A DNA stretch of 64,000 nucleotides from an uncultured Bacteroidota bacterium (GCA_903926385.1 CAIYIS010000008.1:1-64000); one strand, 5' to 3'; shown: positions 15,785 to 26,112, numbered from the stretch's first letter. The notes: generated by a model not told the origin, from the sequence alone. Numbers and translations are program-made.

Positions 15785-18700
15785 TGATCAACTTGATTTT
15801 TTCTCAAAAACTGAATCTTTTTAGTCGGAGGACAAATATTAAAATAATAGTTAGGTTCCTTTTTATCCTTATCTCCGGCCTTTTCACGTTTGTCTGGTTT
15901 CATGTCTTTTATAGCAGTATTAAATGCTTCGTTGGATGAAACTGCCAACATAGTTCCTCTAGTGTAATTAAAGAAGTACCAGTTGTTAGCATCCAACTCT
16001 AGATAAATATTGAGAATGTCTCCCCCACGTTTCTTAACAATTTCAATTTTTCCTGTCACATATTTATTAAGTTGTATTTTATTTATGTTACTGATTCCAA
16101 TTTTTCCAATTGAAGTATATGAACGAGTGTCTTTATTCCACTTCATTTTTAAATCATTTATAAAAAATGTTTTCCTCAGTTCTTCAGGTACTTTTTTCAA
16201 CGAACCATAAAGGTTAAGTTGTGAAATCATTTTATCGGCTTGCTCTTTACCTAATAATTCATGCATTCCTTTTTCGAAAACCGACCTCGAGAAGTCGGTA
16301 GGTTTAAGGTCGGCATTGCTGTTTATCTCATCAGCCATCTTATCAATAGCATTATCATTAAAGAAAAAGTCAATCGACATCAACATGTCAAAAATAGTTG
16401 TGTCAGGTATCAAAAAGTGAGAAGCATTTCCAAAAGATTCAATTTTGAGTTGGCCGAAATCACCACCCAAATTAATTTTACCCTCACCGTACACTTTACA
16501 GTTCGATTTATTCAAACTTAAATAATTTCCAGGTAAGGAATGCTCAATGAGCTTTTCTTTATTCGAAATCTGATATTCGTGTGCATTCTTATCATAGTAT
16601 AAGAATCCATCTGCCGGTAATACCGATGCATCAGCATTCGATATTTTCGGAGAAAGAAAAGCAGAATAAAAATGTGTCGAATCTGTAGTTACCATCATTG
16701 AGGCGGCTATTGGCTTTCCTGCTATATTCAGCGGTTCCTTTGGAATAGGAATATAAATATTGTTTGGATTTATTTCTGATTCAAATTTAATCCACGTTTT
16801 AGGAATCAAAGCGCAATCATGGTATATACTCGTAGCTCCATCAAACACCAAAAACTGGTTGGTTGCTTTCAATTTTACTTTACCTTTAAATTCAAAATTA
16901 GGACTCAGCTTGAATCTAGAAGAATCCTTTATTTCAGTTTCTGCATACGTCTGATATGTCGTGTCCACGCTTACGTCACTAAAGTAAAAAGTTTGTTTCG
17001 CTTTTAACTCATCTATGTAATCATAAAACCCAGAGCCGGCATAATTTTTACGAGCATAAATGTTGACCGTGCAATTATACAAATGGTGATACTGAGTAAC
17101 TGCATTGGCCACAATTTTTGCACTGGTAAATGGTTTCATAACAGCATCTCGGCCAATAATTACATCACCATCATCGGGAAAAATACGAGCATCTGCAACA
17201 TTTATGTATTTAACATCCATAGCAGAAATTACGAATTTCCTCAAATCGTACCGCGCCCTGGGCGATTGAAACCGCAGGGAATCTTGTTTAGGGTGGACGG
17301 ATATAAATTCAGGCCCTTCCAAATCCAAGTCGTTACCAGAGTTTTGTGCTGCCGAGGCTTTATCTGCTCCTAATTCGATTATGCTGGCATCCATGAACCA
17401 TTTGAATTTATCCATGTAGCAAATGTATTGATTGATTGGGAACTTCACAATAGACCCCTTACCATTCGATTTAAATTCACCCAAACGTTTGTCAAAATCA
17501 ATATGAGCATTTACATTGAGTGTCGAAAAGGCCATTGCAGCAATGTCTGCCGCCTTCAAGTTGAAATTGGCCGTATCCGAATCAAAAGAATTTTGCTTAA
17601 ACTTTATCCATTTGGCTTCTGTTTTTGCATTTACAAAATCTGCATAACCTGTTCCGTACAGCTGATTTGGCCTCAAGGTAAGGTGCCCTGTAAATTGAGC
17701 CTGCCCGTTAAATTGCTGAAACTTTTTCTCCCTGTTGTTGTATGCGTACATTACATCCTTCAAAGGCATCCAGTGAATGCGCGCATCTTCACCATGAACC
17801 TGAGGAAACTGAGGATTTATTTTCTGCTCCTTGACATCAAAACTTTGGGCTATGGCATTAGTTGAATCGGGGTAAAAAATAAAATCGTTCGATTTGGAGG
17901 TAGAAGTAACATATTCGATACTTCCATCCCCCCTCAACCCCTGATTACTTAATTTAATTGCACTGTTATAGGTTCCTTTCCCACCATACATGGCATAGCC
18001 GCCAGGAGGGGTTTGTGTAATAAAACCTAATGAATAATCAGGCTGTAATGTTAATGTTTCCTTTATAGTAGGAAATATATTAGCTGACACGAGCTCTCCT
18101 TTAAAATTTAAACCTTCATTCGAAAAGTTGTCCAAACTATCAATCTGGAATGGTTCTAAGTGGAAGTAAAACTTATCCTTTGTGTACTTACCACTTTGAA
18201 TCTGTTTCTTATTATAGAACGCATAAGAGTCTTTAAAACTATTAAATACCGGATACTTTGGGAAATTCTTTCGCCCTGACTTATTGGCAGGATTATCTAT
18301 CTCCAAATCTCCGTTAATATTTTCGATTACTGTTTTCAATTTCACTAGAGGGTAATCTCCATATGCATCTTTCTCTCTCGATTTAACCATCATTCGAAGG
18401 GAGTCTACGTTCTTCAAATTAATGATAAATTTATCATAATCAAACGCAAATTCTTTTCCAAAAAAATCAAAACGACCTGCATGTACTATTCCTGCAAAAG
18501 TAAAATCTCTGTTCTTTTTTAGAATTATTTTTTGCTCTGCCGGATAAATTACCACATTTTGTGAATCACTCATTCCAATTGATTTTACACCATAAATAGA
18601 CATGTCATAATTCAACAGGTTGATAGAAGCATTTATTCCGTTACGAACCACTGAAGGAAATTGGATTACGTCATAATCGATACGCCCTGCTCTGTCTGCA

Positions 18701-20256
18701 ATATAATCAAACAGCTTATCAGTTACGTGAATTTTGTCTGTTTCTGCATCAAATGTGATGAATCCCAAAGTCGATAAACGGACTAGCCCTGGTCTCACAT
18801 CATACGCTGCTAACTTTACATACTTGGCATAATTCTCCGCAGTAAAATCTCGGCTGTCATTATTTTTTTTGACATAATCTCTCATCATAATTAAAGGATT
18901 GATGGGGTCGACACCTTGTAGCATATCATATCGGTCCGTTCGAAAATAGGCTCGAGATTCAAAGTAGGCATCTTCCATAGTATTCCCTACCAGCATTTTC
19001 AAATCTATTTTAGGGTCGTCAATTACCCATTCCAATTCCTCAAAATACATATCCACCTTATGAAATGAGTTAATAAAAGGCGATTTGGAGATACCAGCAT
19101 TTGTCCTGTTCAAAGACAAAAGTCTTGTTTTTGTAATAAACTTAAAACTCAAACTCGGATGTGTAATCGAATCTTTATCGAAATAGAATTTTATGTTTGC
19201 CTGTTCCGCAAAAAGTTTCTCGGTAGTAATCCCCATTAACTGGGCTCCTACAACTAGGAATTTCTTCCCGTCTTTATAGAAAATAATCTTAGCATCCTCT
19301 TCTTTATTACCCGAACCCAAAAACTTTTCTCCCCGTTGGCTAAAACCGCCTTCATAGTCTACACCCTTTGCAATATTTTTAATTCCCATTCGCTTACTAT
19401 ATGATTCGAACCGGGGATAAGAAATATTACTTCCTTTTTCCGACACGACTTTTTCTTCAAGTTTTCCCATCAACGCATTGGTGAAATAGTTTTTATTATA
19501 AAACATAACTGAATCGGCTGTGAAACCAGAAGTTTTTAATGAAACTTGATATTTCTTTAATTCTGCCCAAACTTTTTCAGTCGGAAATCCAACTCTTGTC
19601 CAGAACACTGTTCCTCCTTCTCCAACAAATATTCCTTTGTAGGGATAGTACACACCACGCGTGTCGTAAACCACACCACTATCGTTTTGATTATTGATGC
19701 AACGCAGATTTAAACTCTTGAAAATTACTTTTGGTACACTGTCGTATTCAAAAATGTATTTGTTATTGCTGGATGAATAAGAGATAACCGTTGATTTATA
19801 GAAGGTATTCGATGCGAATAGGTTTTCACTCATCTGCAAATAGTCGGAAAAGAATTTCAGACTTTTTCCATTCAAAATTTTATTGATGCATTCCTGCCAC
19901 ATAATAAAATTCAGTTCCGATTGATTGGAATTCACAAAATTCATAATTGAAGCCAGATAACTTTTGTATTCCGGCAAGATGCGAAGCTTTTTCTTCAGCA
20001 TCAAATTACACGAACTATAGGTAGATTGTTTCAGATTTTCGCTGTATTTAGGAGAATTCCATACCGCCGTAAATTGGTCCATAAATTCCTTCACCTCCTT
20101 TTTATCCATACCCGATACTTCGAACATTGTATGTACTTCTTCCAAAAACTTAATCGGGTCAGCGGTAAACTGCTTTATGGGATTTACCTGTGCAAACGAA
20201 TTCTGAGCACCAGCGATTACAACAAGCAAAAGAAGAAGATAAAATAGTCTTTTCAT
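15781..20256 (-). CDS. Very large exported protein of unknown function (1491 aa)
   Basis: It starts with a clear signal peptide (MKRLFYLLLLLVVIAGAQNS, cleaved near FAQ). No repeats, membrane helices or T9SS sorting domain are visible; the end is polar and Lys/Glu-rich (KEPNYYFNICPPTKKIQFLR). The body is rich in aromatic and beta-forming segments (for example YPRFESYSKR, KNRDFTFAGIVHAGRFDFFG), which fits a periplasmic or outer-membrane-associated beta-rich protein. Scattered FAGIVHAGRF-like and VVGAQLMGITTEK segments suggest repeated beta-sheet layers, and the OstA/LptD-like or AsmA-like style of 'Kxxxx.D' strands is only an impression. It is coupled to plsY (4-bp overlap) and sits 10 bp after prmA. 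It appears widely conserved in this phylum as an unnamed protein, from memory. Confidence 0.8.
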   Translation of the reverse strand: MKRLFYLLLLLVVIAGAQNSFAQVNPIKQFTADPIKFLEEVHTMFEVSGMDKKEVKEFMDQFTAVWNSPKYSENLKQSTYSSCNLMLKKKLRILPEYKSYLASIMNFVNSNQSELNFIMWQECINKILNGKSLKFFSDYLQMSENLFASNTFYKSTVISYSSSNNKYIFEYDSVPKVIFKSLNLRCINNQNDSGVVYDTRGVYYPYKGIFVGEGGTVFWTRVGFPTEKVWAELKKYQVSLKTSGFTADSVMFYNKNYFTNALMGKLEEKVVSEKGSNISYPRFESYSKRMGIKNIAKGVDYEGGFSQRGEKFLGSGNKEEDAKIIFYKDGKKFLVVGAQLMGITTEKLFAEQANIKFYFDKDSITHPSLSFKFITKTRLLSLNRTNAGISKSPFINSFHKVDMYFEELEWVIDDPKIDLKMLVGNTMEDAYFESRAYFRTDRYDMLQGVDPINPLIMMRDYVKKNNDSRDFTAENYAKYVKLAAYDVRPGLVRLSTLGFITFDAETDKIHVTDKLFDYIADRAGRIDYDVIQFPSVVRNGINASINLLNYDMSIYGVKSIGMSDSQNVVIYPAEQKIILKKNRDFTFAGIVHAGRFDFFGKEFAFDYDKFIINLKNVDSLRMMVKSREKDAYGDYPLVKLKTVIENINGDLEIDNPANKSGRKNFPKYPVFNSFKDSYAFYNKKQIQSGKYTKDKFYFHLEPFQIDSLDNFSNEGLNFKGELVSANIFPTIKETLTLQPDYSLGFITQTPPGGYAMYGGKGTYNSAIKLSNQGLRGDGSIEYVTSTSKSNDFIFYPDSTNAIAQSFDVKEQKINPQFPQVHGEDARIHWMPLKDVMYAYNNREKKFQQFNGQAQFTGHLTLRPNQLYGTGYADFVNAKTEAKWIKFKQNSFDSDTANFNLKAADIAAMAFSTLNVNAHIDFDKRLGEFKSNGKGSIVKFPINQYICYMDKFKWFMDASIIELGADKASAAQNSGNDLDLEGPEFISVHPKQDSLRFQSPRARYDLRKFVISAMDVKYINVADARIFPDDGDVIIGRDAVMKPFTSAKIVANAVTQYHHLYNCTVNIYARKNYAGSGFYDYIDELKAKQTFYFSDVSVDTTYQTYAETEIKDSSRFKLSPNFEFKGKVKLKATNQFLVFDGATSIYHDCALIPKTWIKFESEINPNNIYIPIPKEPLNIAGKPIAASMMVTTDSTHFYSAFLSPKISNADASVLPADGFLYYDKNAHEYQISNKEKLIEHSLPGNYLSLNKSNCKVYGEGKINLGGDFGQLKIESFGNASHFLIPDTTIFDMLMSIDFFFNDNAIDKMADEINSNADLKPTDFSRSVFEKGMHELLGKEQADKMISQLNLYGSLKKVPEELRKTFFINDLKMKWNKDTRSYTSIGKIGISNINKIQLNKYVTGKIEIVKKRGGDILNIYLELDANNWYFFNYTRGTMLAVSSNEAFNTAIKDMKPDKREKAGDKDKKEPNYYFNICPPTKKIQFLRKNQVDQ

Positions 20257-20266
20257 AATTTAAATT

Positions 20267-21100
20267 CTAGTTAACAAAATGCAACATGGTCCACTGATTG
20301 CAAGTGGCTTTATCCATTAGTTTTAATCCCAGTTCGCTGGCTTTGGCTGTTATTTCAGGAATGTCTGTTTCAAAAAAACCACTCATTACCAGATGTCCGT
20401 TTTTCTGTAAACATCCTTTGTAAACTACCATATCTTTCAACAAAACATTCTTATTAATATTGGCTAAAATAGTATGAAATTCTTTTCCCACCAAAATTTC
20501 TGCGTTTCCTTTTTGAACATCTACTTTAACAATGGAATTCTTTTCTAGATTTTCTATCGTGTTTTCATAACTCCAGTCGTCTATATCTATTGCTGTAATT
20601 GGAGTCGCACCCATCATAGATGCAACAATAGCCAACACACCGGTTCCGCAACCCATATCAAGCAGCGATGTGTTTTTCACATCCAGCTTCATCAGTTTAC
20701 CAATCATCAGCTGAGTGGTTTCGTGGTGACCGGTACCAAACGACATTTTAGGCTCGATGATAACATTGAATTCAAAATTCGATTTAGCTTCGTGAAAAGG
20801 TGCATGTATATAACATCTGCCATCTACTTCGATGGGCTGAAAATTACTTTCCCATTCTTTATTCCAATTTTGCTGAGGAATATTTTTTGTTTCGTACTTA
20901 AACGAAAAAGCTTCGGTATAAGCCGAAAGAGCTAAATCCAGTTGTGTTTTATCAAAGTTGCTTTCTGCAATGTAAGCACTGAAGCCAGCACTGTTTTCAA
21001 CAAAACTTTCAAAACCAATTTCCGAAAGTTGTGCTATCAGCACATCGCTACCCTGCTCTTTTGGTTCTACACTAAAGGTAAGTTCTATATAATCAGCCAA
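20267..21100 (-). CDS. prmA: Ribosomal protein L11 methyltransferase
   Basis: PrmA trimethylates ribosomal protein L11 using S-adenosylmethionine. 277 residues: an N-terminal substrate-recognition domain (ELTFSVEPKEQGSDVLIAQL onward), a linker with NWNKEWESNFQPI, the pre-SAM motif IEPKMSFGTGHHETTQLM, and the SAM loop LLDMGCGTGVLAIVA near 145-158, followed by the acidic AIDIDDWSYENT and the NPPY-like NILANINKNVL. It is encoded 29 bp after tpiA and 10 bp before the 1491-residue gene. Confidence 0.94.
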   Translation of the reverse strand: MADYIELTFSVEPKEQGSDVLIAQLSEIGFESFVENSAGFSAYIAESNFDKTQLDLALSAYTEAFSFKYETKNIPQQNWNKEWESNFQPIEVDGRCYIHAPFHEAKSNFEFNVIIEPKMSFGTGHHETTQLMIGKLMKLDVKNTSLLDMGCGTGVLAIVASMMGATPITAIDIDDWSYENTIENLEKNSIVKVDVQKGNAEILVGKEFHTILANINKNVLLKDMVVYKGCLQKNGHLVMSGFFETDIPEITAKASELGLKLMDKATCNQWTMLHFVN

Positions 21101-21129
21101 TGTATTTTATTTTTATTTCGGTGTTTTTA

Positions 21130-21885
21130 TTAAAACGAATTTGCTATTGCAACAAAGTCGCTAGCTTTAAGCGATGCTCCTCCAACCAAACCTCCGTCAA
21201 CATCGAGGCAGGAAAATAATTCTTTCGCATTCTCCGCATTGCAACTTCCTCCATATAGTATTGTAGTGTTTTCCGAAATTACTTTTCCATACTTCTTATT
21301 TATTTCCGAACGAATAAAATTATGCATTCCCTGTGCCTGATGTGTCGTAGCAGTTACTCCTGTGCCTATGGCCCAAACCGGTTCATACGCAACAATCACT
21401 TTGGTGAAATCTGCCGGAAGCAGGCTAAACAGCCCATCTTTTAATTGTTGTTTCACTGTTTCCAGATGCACATTTGCATTTCTGTCCTCCATACTTTCGC
21501 CTAAACAAAAAATTGGAATAAGATTATTTGCCAAGGCAGAAGCTACTTTCTGAGCAAGTAATTTACTATTTTCTCCAAAATAGGTTCTTCTCTCCGAATG
21601 ACCAATGATAACATATCGCGTTCCTGTTGATGCCACCATTTCGGCCGAAACCTCACCTGTAAAAGCTCCTTTTGCCATCTGATGACAATCTTGAGCAGCC
21701 ACTTCAAACCCTTTAACAGATTTTACCCTTTCAGCAACACTAGCCAAATGAATAAAAGGAGGAGCAATTATTTTAATTACCTCATCATTCTCGTTCGATA
21801 ATTTTAAAATATCATCCACCAGTTGCAAACCTTCGGCAAGGGTCTTGTTCATTTTCCAGTTGCCTGCCACTATCTTTTTTCTCAT
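21130..21885 (-). CDS. tpiA: Triosephosphate isomerase
   Basis: Glycolytic enzyme interconverting dihydroxyacetone phosphate and glyceraldehyde 3-phosphate. 251 residues of TIM barrel with the full catalytic set: Lys in GNWKMNKT, His in [13 protein letters not shown] and Glu in [12 protein letters not shown]. The phosphate loops [11 protein letters not shown] and [12 protein letters not shown] are also intact. It is in the minus-strand housekeeping block between the ABC permease and prmA. Confidence 0.97.
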   Translation of the reverse strand: MRKKIVAGNWKMNKTLAEGLQLVDDILKLSNENDEVIKIIAPPFIHLASVAERVKSVKGFEVAAQDCHQMAKGAFTGEVSAEMVASTGTRYVIIGHSERRTYFGENSKLLAQKVASALANNLIPIFCLGESMEDRNANVHLETVKQQLKDGLFSLLPADFTKVIVAYEPVWAIGTGVTATTHQAQGMHNFIRSEINKKYGKVISENTTILYGGSCNAENAKELFSCLDVDGGLVGGASLKASDFVAIANSF

Positions 21886-21922
21886 GTTTAATATATTTAT
21901 TGTTATCGTCCGATGTCTCTTT

Positions 21923-22999
21923 TTACTGCACTCTTACCCTTGGGTCGAGCACTCCGTAGGTAATATCCACCAGAATATTTATTACCACAAACACTACTGC
22001 AAAAATTAATGTAGCACCCATCACCACAGGCAAATCGTTATTATTAAGGGCATCCACCACTTCAAACCCAATTCCTCTCCAGTTGAATATTATTTCAACA
22101 AATACTGCCCCCGCCATGAGTCCTGCAAACCAACCCGAAACGGCAGTTACCACCGGATTGAGCGCGTTTTTTAAAGCATGTTTAGTAACCACCACATAGT
22201 AACTCAGTCCTTTTGCCGTTGCAGTGCGTATATAATCCTGAGCCATTACATCCAACAGCGAACTGCGCATTAGTTGAATGATAAGCGCAAGCGGACGCAA
22301 CCCAAGAGTTATAGCAGGTAATATCAGGTTTTTTAAAACCAAGTGCTTTTCCCCGAAATCGTCAAAATAATACAACGAACCTTCGTTGTTAAGTCCTGTA
22401 TATTTAAAAAGCAAAAATCCGAATACCCATGCTATCACCAGCCCTACAATGTAAGATGGGAGAGACATGCCAAAAATAGCAAACACTAGTGAAAACTTAT
22501 CGACCCATGTGTTCTTCTTAATAGCCGAAACGATTCCCAAAATAATTCCAAAGAACGCTCCGAATGCAATAGCAGCCAATGCCAGCAAAGCTGTTGCGGG
22601 TAATGTTTTGCCTATGATGTCAGACACTTTACGTTTGGTGATATAAGACCTGCGCAAATAAGGAAACTTTAGCACGAGCGCTTTAGATGATGAAAACGCC
22701 AAGAGTGTAACGAAAGAATATTTTTTTTCATCCAGAAAAACACTGCTGTTCTTATCCGTTGGGTTGTTTACCGAAAGCGGAGACAAATCGTTAATATACA
22801 TCAGGAATTGTGTGCTCAGAGGTCGGTCTCTACCCAAATCTTTATTGATAATTTCCACCGAAGCTTTGTCAGCTCTCTGTCCAAGCATCATGCGCGCAGG
22901 GTCTCCGGGCAATACATTGAACAATAAAAAAACAACTGTGATAACACCCAGCAAAACAAGGAATCCGTAAAACAGTCGTTTGATTATAAATTTTATCAC
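21923..22999 (-). CDS. ABC transporter permease, DppB/OppB type
   Basis: 358 residues. The N-terminal [20 protein letters not shown] and [20 protein letters not shown] segments are hallmarks of the dipeptide/oligopeptide/nickel permease B family, and six membrane helices follow. The EAA-type loop contacting the ATPase is near [20 protein letters not shown]. The C-terminus [16 protein letters not shown] is typical. No partner permease C, ATPase or binding protein lies in the window, so the other subunits must be elsewhere. The substrate could be peptides or another small solute. A Bacteroidota-style insertion lies between the first helix and the core (about 60-125). Confidence 0.9.
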   Translation of the reverse strand: MIKFIIKRLFYGFLVLLGVITVVFLLFNVLPGDPARMMLGQRADKASVEIINKDLGRDRPLSTQFLMYINDLSPLSVNNPTDKNSSVFLDEKKYSFVTLLAFSSSKALVLKFPYLRRSYITKRKVSDIIGKTLPATALLALAAIAFGAFFGIILGIVSAIKKNTWVDKFSLVFAIFGMSLPSYIVGLVIAWVFGFLLFKYTGLNNEGSLYYFDDFGEKHLVLKNLILPAITLGLRPLALIIQLMRSSLLDVMAQDYIRTATAKGLSYYVVVTKHALKNALNPVVTAVSGWFAGLMAGAVFVEIIFNWRGIGFEVVDALNNNDLPVVMGATLIFAVVFVVINILVDITYGVLDPRVRVQ

Positions 23000-23084
23000 A
23001 AATTAATTCAAATTATTCTTTGTATGTATAGTTGAAAATATCCCTATCTGTGTTCCGAACACTGACTGAGAAAATACCAATTAC

Positions 23085-24212
23085 TTACTTTTTAAAATAC
23101 TTTTGTTTCACATCCGTATATGACGGAAATCTGTGAAAATGCCACATGTCCTGAACTGTACCTGCTTTCAGTAACATCAGCCCCGGATTAGAACGTATCA
23201 TTGTTTTCAAAACGGTACCATCAGTATTGTAAAAATCTGCAGTAGTCCCGGTTTCCTGTTTAAATTTATCTATCGTTGTCTTTGGCGATGACGTAAGCAA
23301 TGAAAACGAAACATTATCCTGTTTACACAATGCCACAAAATCATTTATTTTTCCAAACACTCCTTTGTTTGTTTTTTCAAGGTCGTAACAAATCAGTAAA
23401 AAGTTGTATTCCGGATTCTCTATCACATCCTGAGTATAATCTCCACCTTCGGGTTTGGTAATCGTAAAATCTTTTATTTTCGGGTCTATTCCTTTCTTGG
23501 TTATCTCCTGACGACTGCTTACGTAATCATACTTTTGGTCCCATGCATCAGGCCATCCGGCAAACTCTTTGCTTTCTCCCGTTGCTTTATCTTTTAACAA
23601 ATAGTAAAACTTCACCTCATCAGGCACCCCTTTCATTTGTTCTGGAATATTTTTCCCGATAGCATAAGCACGGAAATCTATTACCGGCAAATAATTATAG
23701 GTATAAAGCGGAAATGCCGTGGAAATAGCTATAAAAAATACCAGCAAAATATTTTCAACTTTAGGCCCGAATAAAGGAGTTATATGCTTTTTGCCGATAA
23801 ACAAAATGATGATACAAACCAGCAAAATCAAATCTTTAGAGAACGACTGCCAAGGAGTAAGGTGCCAGAAATCGCCAAAACAACCGCATTCTCTCACCTT
23901 GTCGAAATAGGCCGAATAAAAAGTAAGGAAGGTAAAGAACACAATCATCAATAAAAGCAACCATAACGTAAGTTTTACTCGCGCTCCCATTAATAAGGTA
24001 AAGCCAAGCGCTATTTCAAAAACACAGATAAAAATAGCAAGAGGAGTAGTAATGTTTACAAAGTATTCGAAAAAATGAATGCTCTTGGCAAATATTTCGA
24101 AATACTCTACCAGTTTATACGAAAAACCTAAAGTGTCGTTGGCTTTTATAAAGCCTGAAAAAATGAATAAACATCCCGTAAATATGCGGAATATGGCGGT
24201 AATTATTTTCAT
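23085..24212 (-). CDS. BT_3928-like membrane protein: DoxX/MauE-type domain plus thioredoxin-like domain
   Basis: 375 residues. The N-terminal half has four membrane helices in the DoxX/MauE arrangement (RIFTGCLFIFSGFIKANDTL, ICVFEIALGFTLLMGARVKL) with a CGCFGD motif after the third helix. A further helix precedes a soluble C-terminal domain with the thioredoxin-like strand YNFLLICYDLEKTN, but the redox CxxC is missing there. Family members may take part in membrane redox chemistry; the function is not established. It sits between DUF1599 and the ABC permease, an arrangement I recall as conserved in the phylum. Confidence 0.82.
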   Translation of the reverse strand: MKIITAIFRIFTGCLFIFSGFIKANDTLGFSYKLVEYFEIFAKSIHFFEYFVNITTPLAIFICVFEIALGFTLLMGARVKLTLWLLLLMIVFFTFLTFYSAYFDKVRECGCFGDFWHLTPWQSFSKDLILLVCIIILFIGKKHITPLFGPKVENILLVFFIAISTAFPLYTYNYLPVIDFRAYAIGKNIPEQMKGVPDEVKFYYLLKDKATGESKEFAGWPDAWDQKYDYVSSRQEITKKGIDPKIKDFTITKPEGGDYTQDVIENPEYNFLLICYDLEKTNKGVFGKINDFVALCKQDNVSFSLLTSSPKTTIDKFKQETGTTADFYNTDGTVLKTMIRSNPGLMLLKAGTVQDMWHFHRFPSYTDVKQKYFKK

Positions 24213-24264
24213 ATTAATTTTTAATGTTTGTGAGTTGAATAATTAAAAAGTTCTTTTCCTGCAA

Positions 24265-24810
24265 TTATTGTTCCTTCAATTTTATTAATGCAAAAACACC
24301 GTAATTAATCATATCATGAAAATTGGCATCCACCCCTTCCGATATCAGTGTTTCGCCTTTGTTATCCTCAATTTGTTTTATACGCAACAGTTTCATTAAT
24401 ATCAAATCCGTAAGCGAACTGATACGCATATCTCTCCAGGCTTCGCCATAATCGTGGTTTTTATTTTCCATCAAACTTTTGGCTTCTTTCGAGTATTTGT
24501 CAAACAATTTACTCACCTCATCCGGGGGCAACTCCATCCTCTCATCGTTTTTAAGTCCCAGCTGTATGAGTCCTATTATCGAATAATTTATTATCCCGAT
24601 ATATTCCGACCGAATATCTTCATTAATTTTCTGGGTTCCTTTGTCTTCTATGTTGCGTATACGCTGCGCTTTTATAAACAATTGGTCTGTTATCGAACTC
24701 GTGCGTAATATCCGCCACGCAGTTCCGTAGTCCTTCATTTTCTTTAAAAATATATCTTTGCACACCGAAACAGCTGAATCGTATTGAGCAGAAGTTTTTT
24801 GAATTGTCAT
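24265..24810 (-). CDS. DUF1599 domain-containing protein
   Basis: 181 residues built from two related copies of a helical module: KKMKDYGTAWRILRTSSITD then QRIRNIEDKGTQKI in the first half, and KNHDYGEAWRDMRISSLTD then LRIKQIEDNKGETLI in the second. The internal duplication with paired DYGxAWR..R.SS.TD and RI.xIED motifs is the DUF1599 pattern. It is a predicted cytosolic all-alpha protein resembling nucleotide pyrophosphohydrolase-type folds, with no proven role. It is divergent from folP, sharing a 92-bp promoter spacer. Confidence 0.88.
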   Translation of the reverse strand: MTIQKTSAQYDSAVSVCKDIFLKKMKDYGTAWRILRTSSITDQLFIKAQRIRNIEDKGTQKINEDIRSEYIGIINYSIIGLIQLGLKNDERMELPPDEVSKLFDKYSKEAKSLMENKNHDYGEAWRDMRISSLTDLILMKLLRIKQIEDNKGETLISEGVDANFHDMINYGVFALIKLKEQ

Positions 24811-24902
24811 TGTTATCAGTTAAAACTTAATAGTTAATTAAAATATCTTCGGTAAATAGTCAATTATAAATCTCAAATTAACCAAATCCCTAATTAAAAA
24901 AG

Positions 24903-25748
24903 ATGGCACAAGATACGGCTTTTTATGAAAAAATTGACCAGATTTTTAACCCTAACGGTGACGCACTGGTTATGGGAATTTTAAACATTACCCCCGATTC
25001 TTTTTCGGATGGAGGTAGCTATCTTTCGGAGGCGGAATGGATGGCTCAATGCACCACCATGGTTAATCAGGGGGCCGACATTATTGATATCGGTGGTTTC
25101 TCCACCCGTCCGGGCTTTACCGAAGTTTCTCCTCAAGACGAAGAAAATAGAGTAATTCCTGTTATTCTCTCCATCCGCAAACAGTTTCCCAACCTGCTTA
25201 TTTCTATTGATACATTTCGTGCCCCGCTTGCCGAAAAAGCCGTTCGGGCAGGAGCCAATATTATTAACGATATTTCGGGAGGGCAGTTCGATGCTCAGAT
25301 GTTTGCCACTGTGGCCCGCCTGCAGGTTCCATACGTTTTAATGCACAATGGCCCCGCACTGCAAACTATGCATGCCAATCGAACCGTAAATCCTAATATA
25401 GTTCAAGAAGTTTTCGATTTTTTACAAACTCAATCCCAAAAACTCGAAGCCCTTGGAACAAATAAAATTATTATCGACCCCGGTTTTGGATTTGCCAAAA
25501 CTCTTGAGGACAACTTTGCCCTCCACCAGCATCTCCAAACCTTTCAATCTCTGCCTTACCCTTTGCTCATTGGCATTTCACGCAAATCGATGATTAAAGC
25601 CTCCTCAACCACCGACCCAGAATCTCGTCAAACCCGAACCACCGATTTACATCGCTCCGCCCTTGCCAACGGAGCTCGTATTCTCAGAGTTCACGATGTG
25701 GCGCATGCAAAACAATTAACTTCCATTCATAACCAACAAATCAACTAA
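24903..25748 (+). CDS. folP: Dihydropteroate synthase
   Basis: FolP condenses 6-hydroxymethyl-7,8-dihydropterin pyrophosphate with p-aminobenzoate in folate synthesis; it is the target of sulfonamides. 281 residues of TIM-barrel sequence contain the pterin-phosphate loop VMGILNITPDSFSDGG, the DIGGFSTRPG loop, ISIDTFRAPLAEKAV, NDISGG, and KIIIDPGFGFAKTLEDN. ISRKSMIK and the C-terminal RVHDV complete the active site. It is transcribed away from the long minus-strand block. Confidence 0.96.
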   Translation: MAQDTAFYEKIDQIFNPNGDALVMGILNITPDSFSDGGSYLSEAEWMAQCTTMVNQGADIIDIGGFSTRPGFTEVSPQDEENRVIPVILSIRKQFPNLLISIDTFRAPLAEKAVRAGANIINDISGGQFDAQMFATVARLQVPYVLMHNGPALQTMHANRTVNPNIVQEVFDFLQTQSQKLEALGTNKIIIDPGFGFAKTLEDNFALHQHLQTFQSLPYPLLIGISRKSMIKASSTTDPESRQTRTTDLHRSALANGARILRVHDVAHAKQLTSIHNQQIN

Positions 25749-25819
25749 TTATCTTCTGAGCAGTCAGTTTTTTGATTTGTTTGGCTTTCTCCTTTTAACA
25801 TTATTTCAAGAGTTTCGTT

Positions 25820-25861
25820 AAGTCGAGTCCGACTTATCGCAACTCGAGTCCGACTTGTTGA
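25820..25861. repeat. Two tandem 21-bp repeats containing a dyad
   Basis: Copy 1 carries AAGTCGAGTCCGACTT, whose AAGTCG and CGACTT arms are perfectly complementary. Copy 2, exactly 21 bp later, carries AACTCGAGTCCGACTT. A weaker third segment starts AAGTCTTGTG at 25862. They could be two binding sites on the same face of the helix, 72 bp or more after folP. Confidence 0.65.
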
Positions 25862-26048
25862 AAGTCTTGTGTATTGAGTAATCCAATGGTTCTATTTATT
25901 AAACAGAGTCAAAAATCGAGGGGTAATTTTGTATTAAACACAGAAAAAATCACCACTATTAATTAAGACATTTTTTCCTAACCTCAATATAGTCCTTTTT
26001 TATATTTCAATTTTAGTATCTTCAGCCCTCAACTTTTTCCTCCTAATA

Positions 26049-26092
26049 AAAAATCCCTGTCCGGAAGTATTTTCCAAACAGAGATTTTCTAT
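26049..26092 (-). terminator. Terminator of the collagen-like gene
   Basis: AAATCCCTGT (26051-26060) pairs with ACAGAGATTT (26078-26087) with one mismatch, and an inner GGAA/TTCC stem. On the minus strand it ends in GATTTTTTATT. It lies about 20 bp after the stop codon at 26113. Confidence 0.65.
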
Positions 26093-26112
26093 CCTTCACT
26101 TAAGTTCTTAAC

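Larger units (their letters stand above)
25749..26112. other. Intergenic region with 21-bp repeats and a terminator
   Basis: No gene is visible in these 364 bp. They contain the 21-bp repeat at 25820-25861 and the terminator of the collagen-like gene at 26049-26092. The rest is AT-rich. Confidence 0.6.

Noticed and set aside
17428-17865. 145-codon plus-strand open frame inside the 1491-residue gene
   Set aside because: It is antisense to a long, signal-peptide-bearing coding sequence and lacks any motif. Other antisense frames (for example 5005-5322, 31940-32365, 33959-34399, 56611-57054) were rejected for the same reason.
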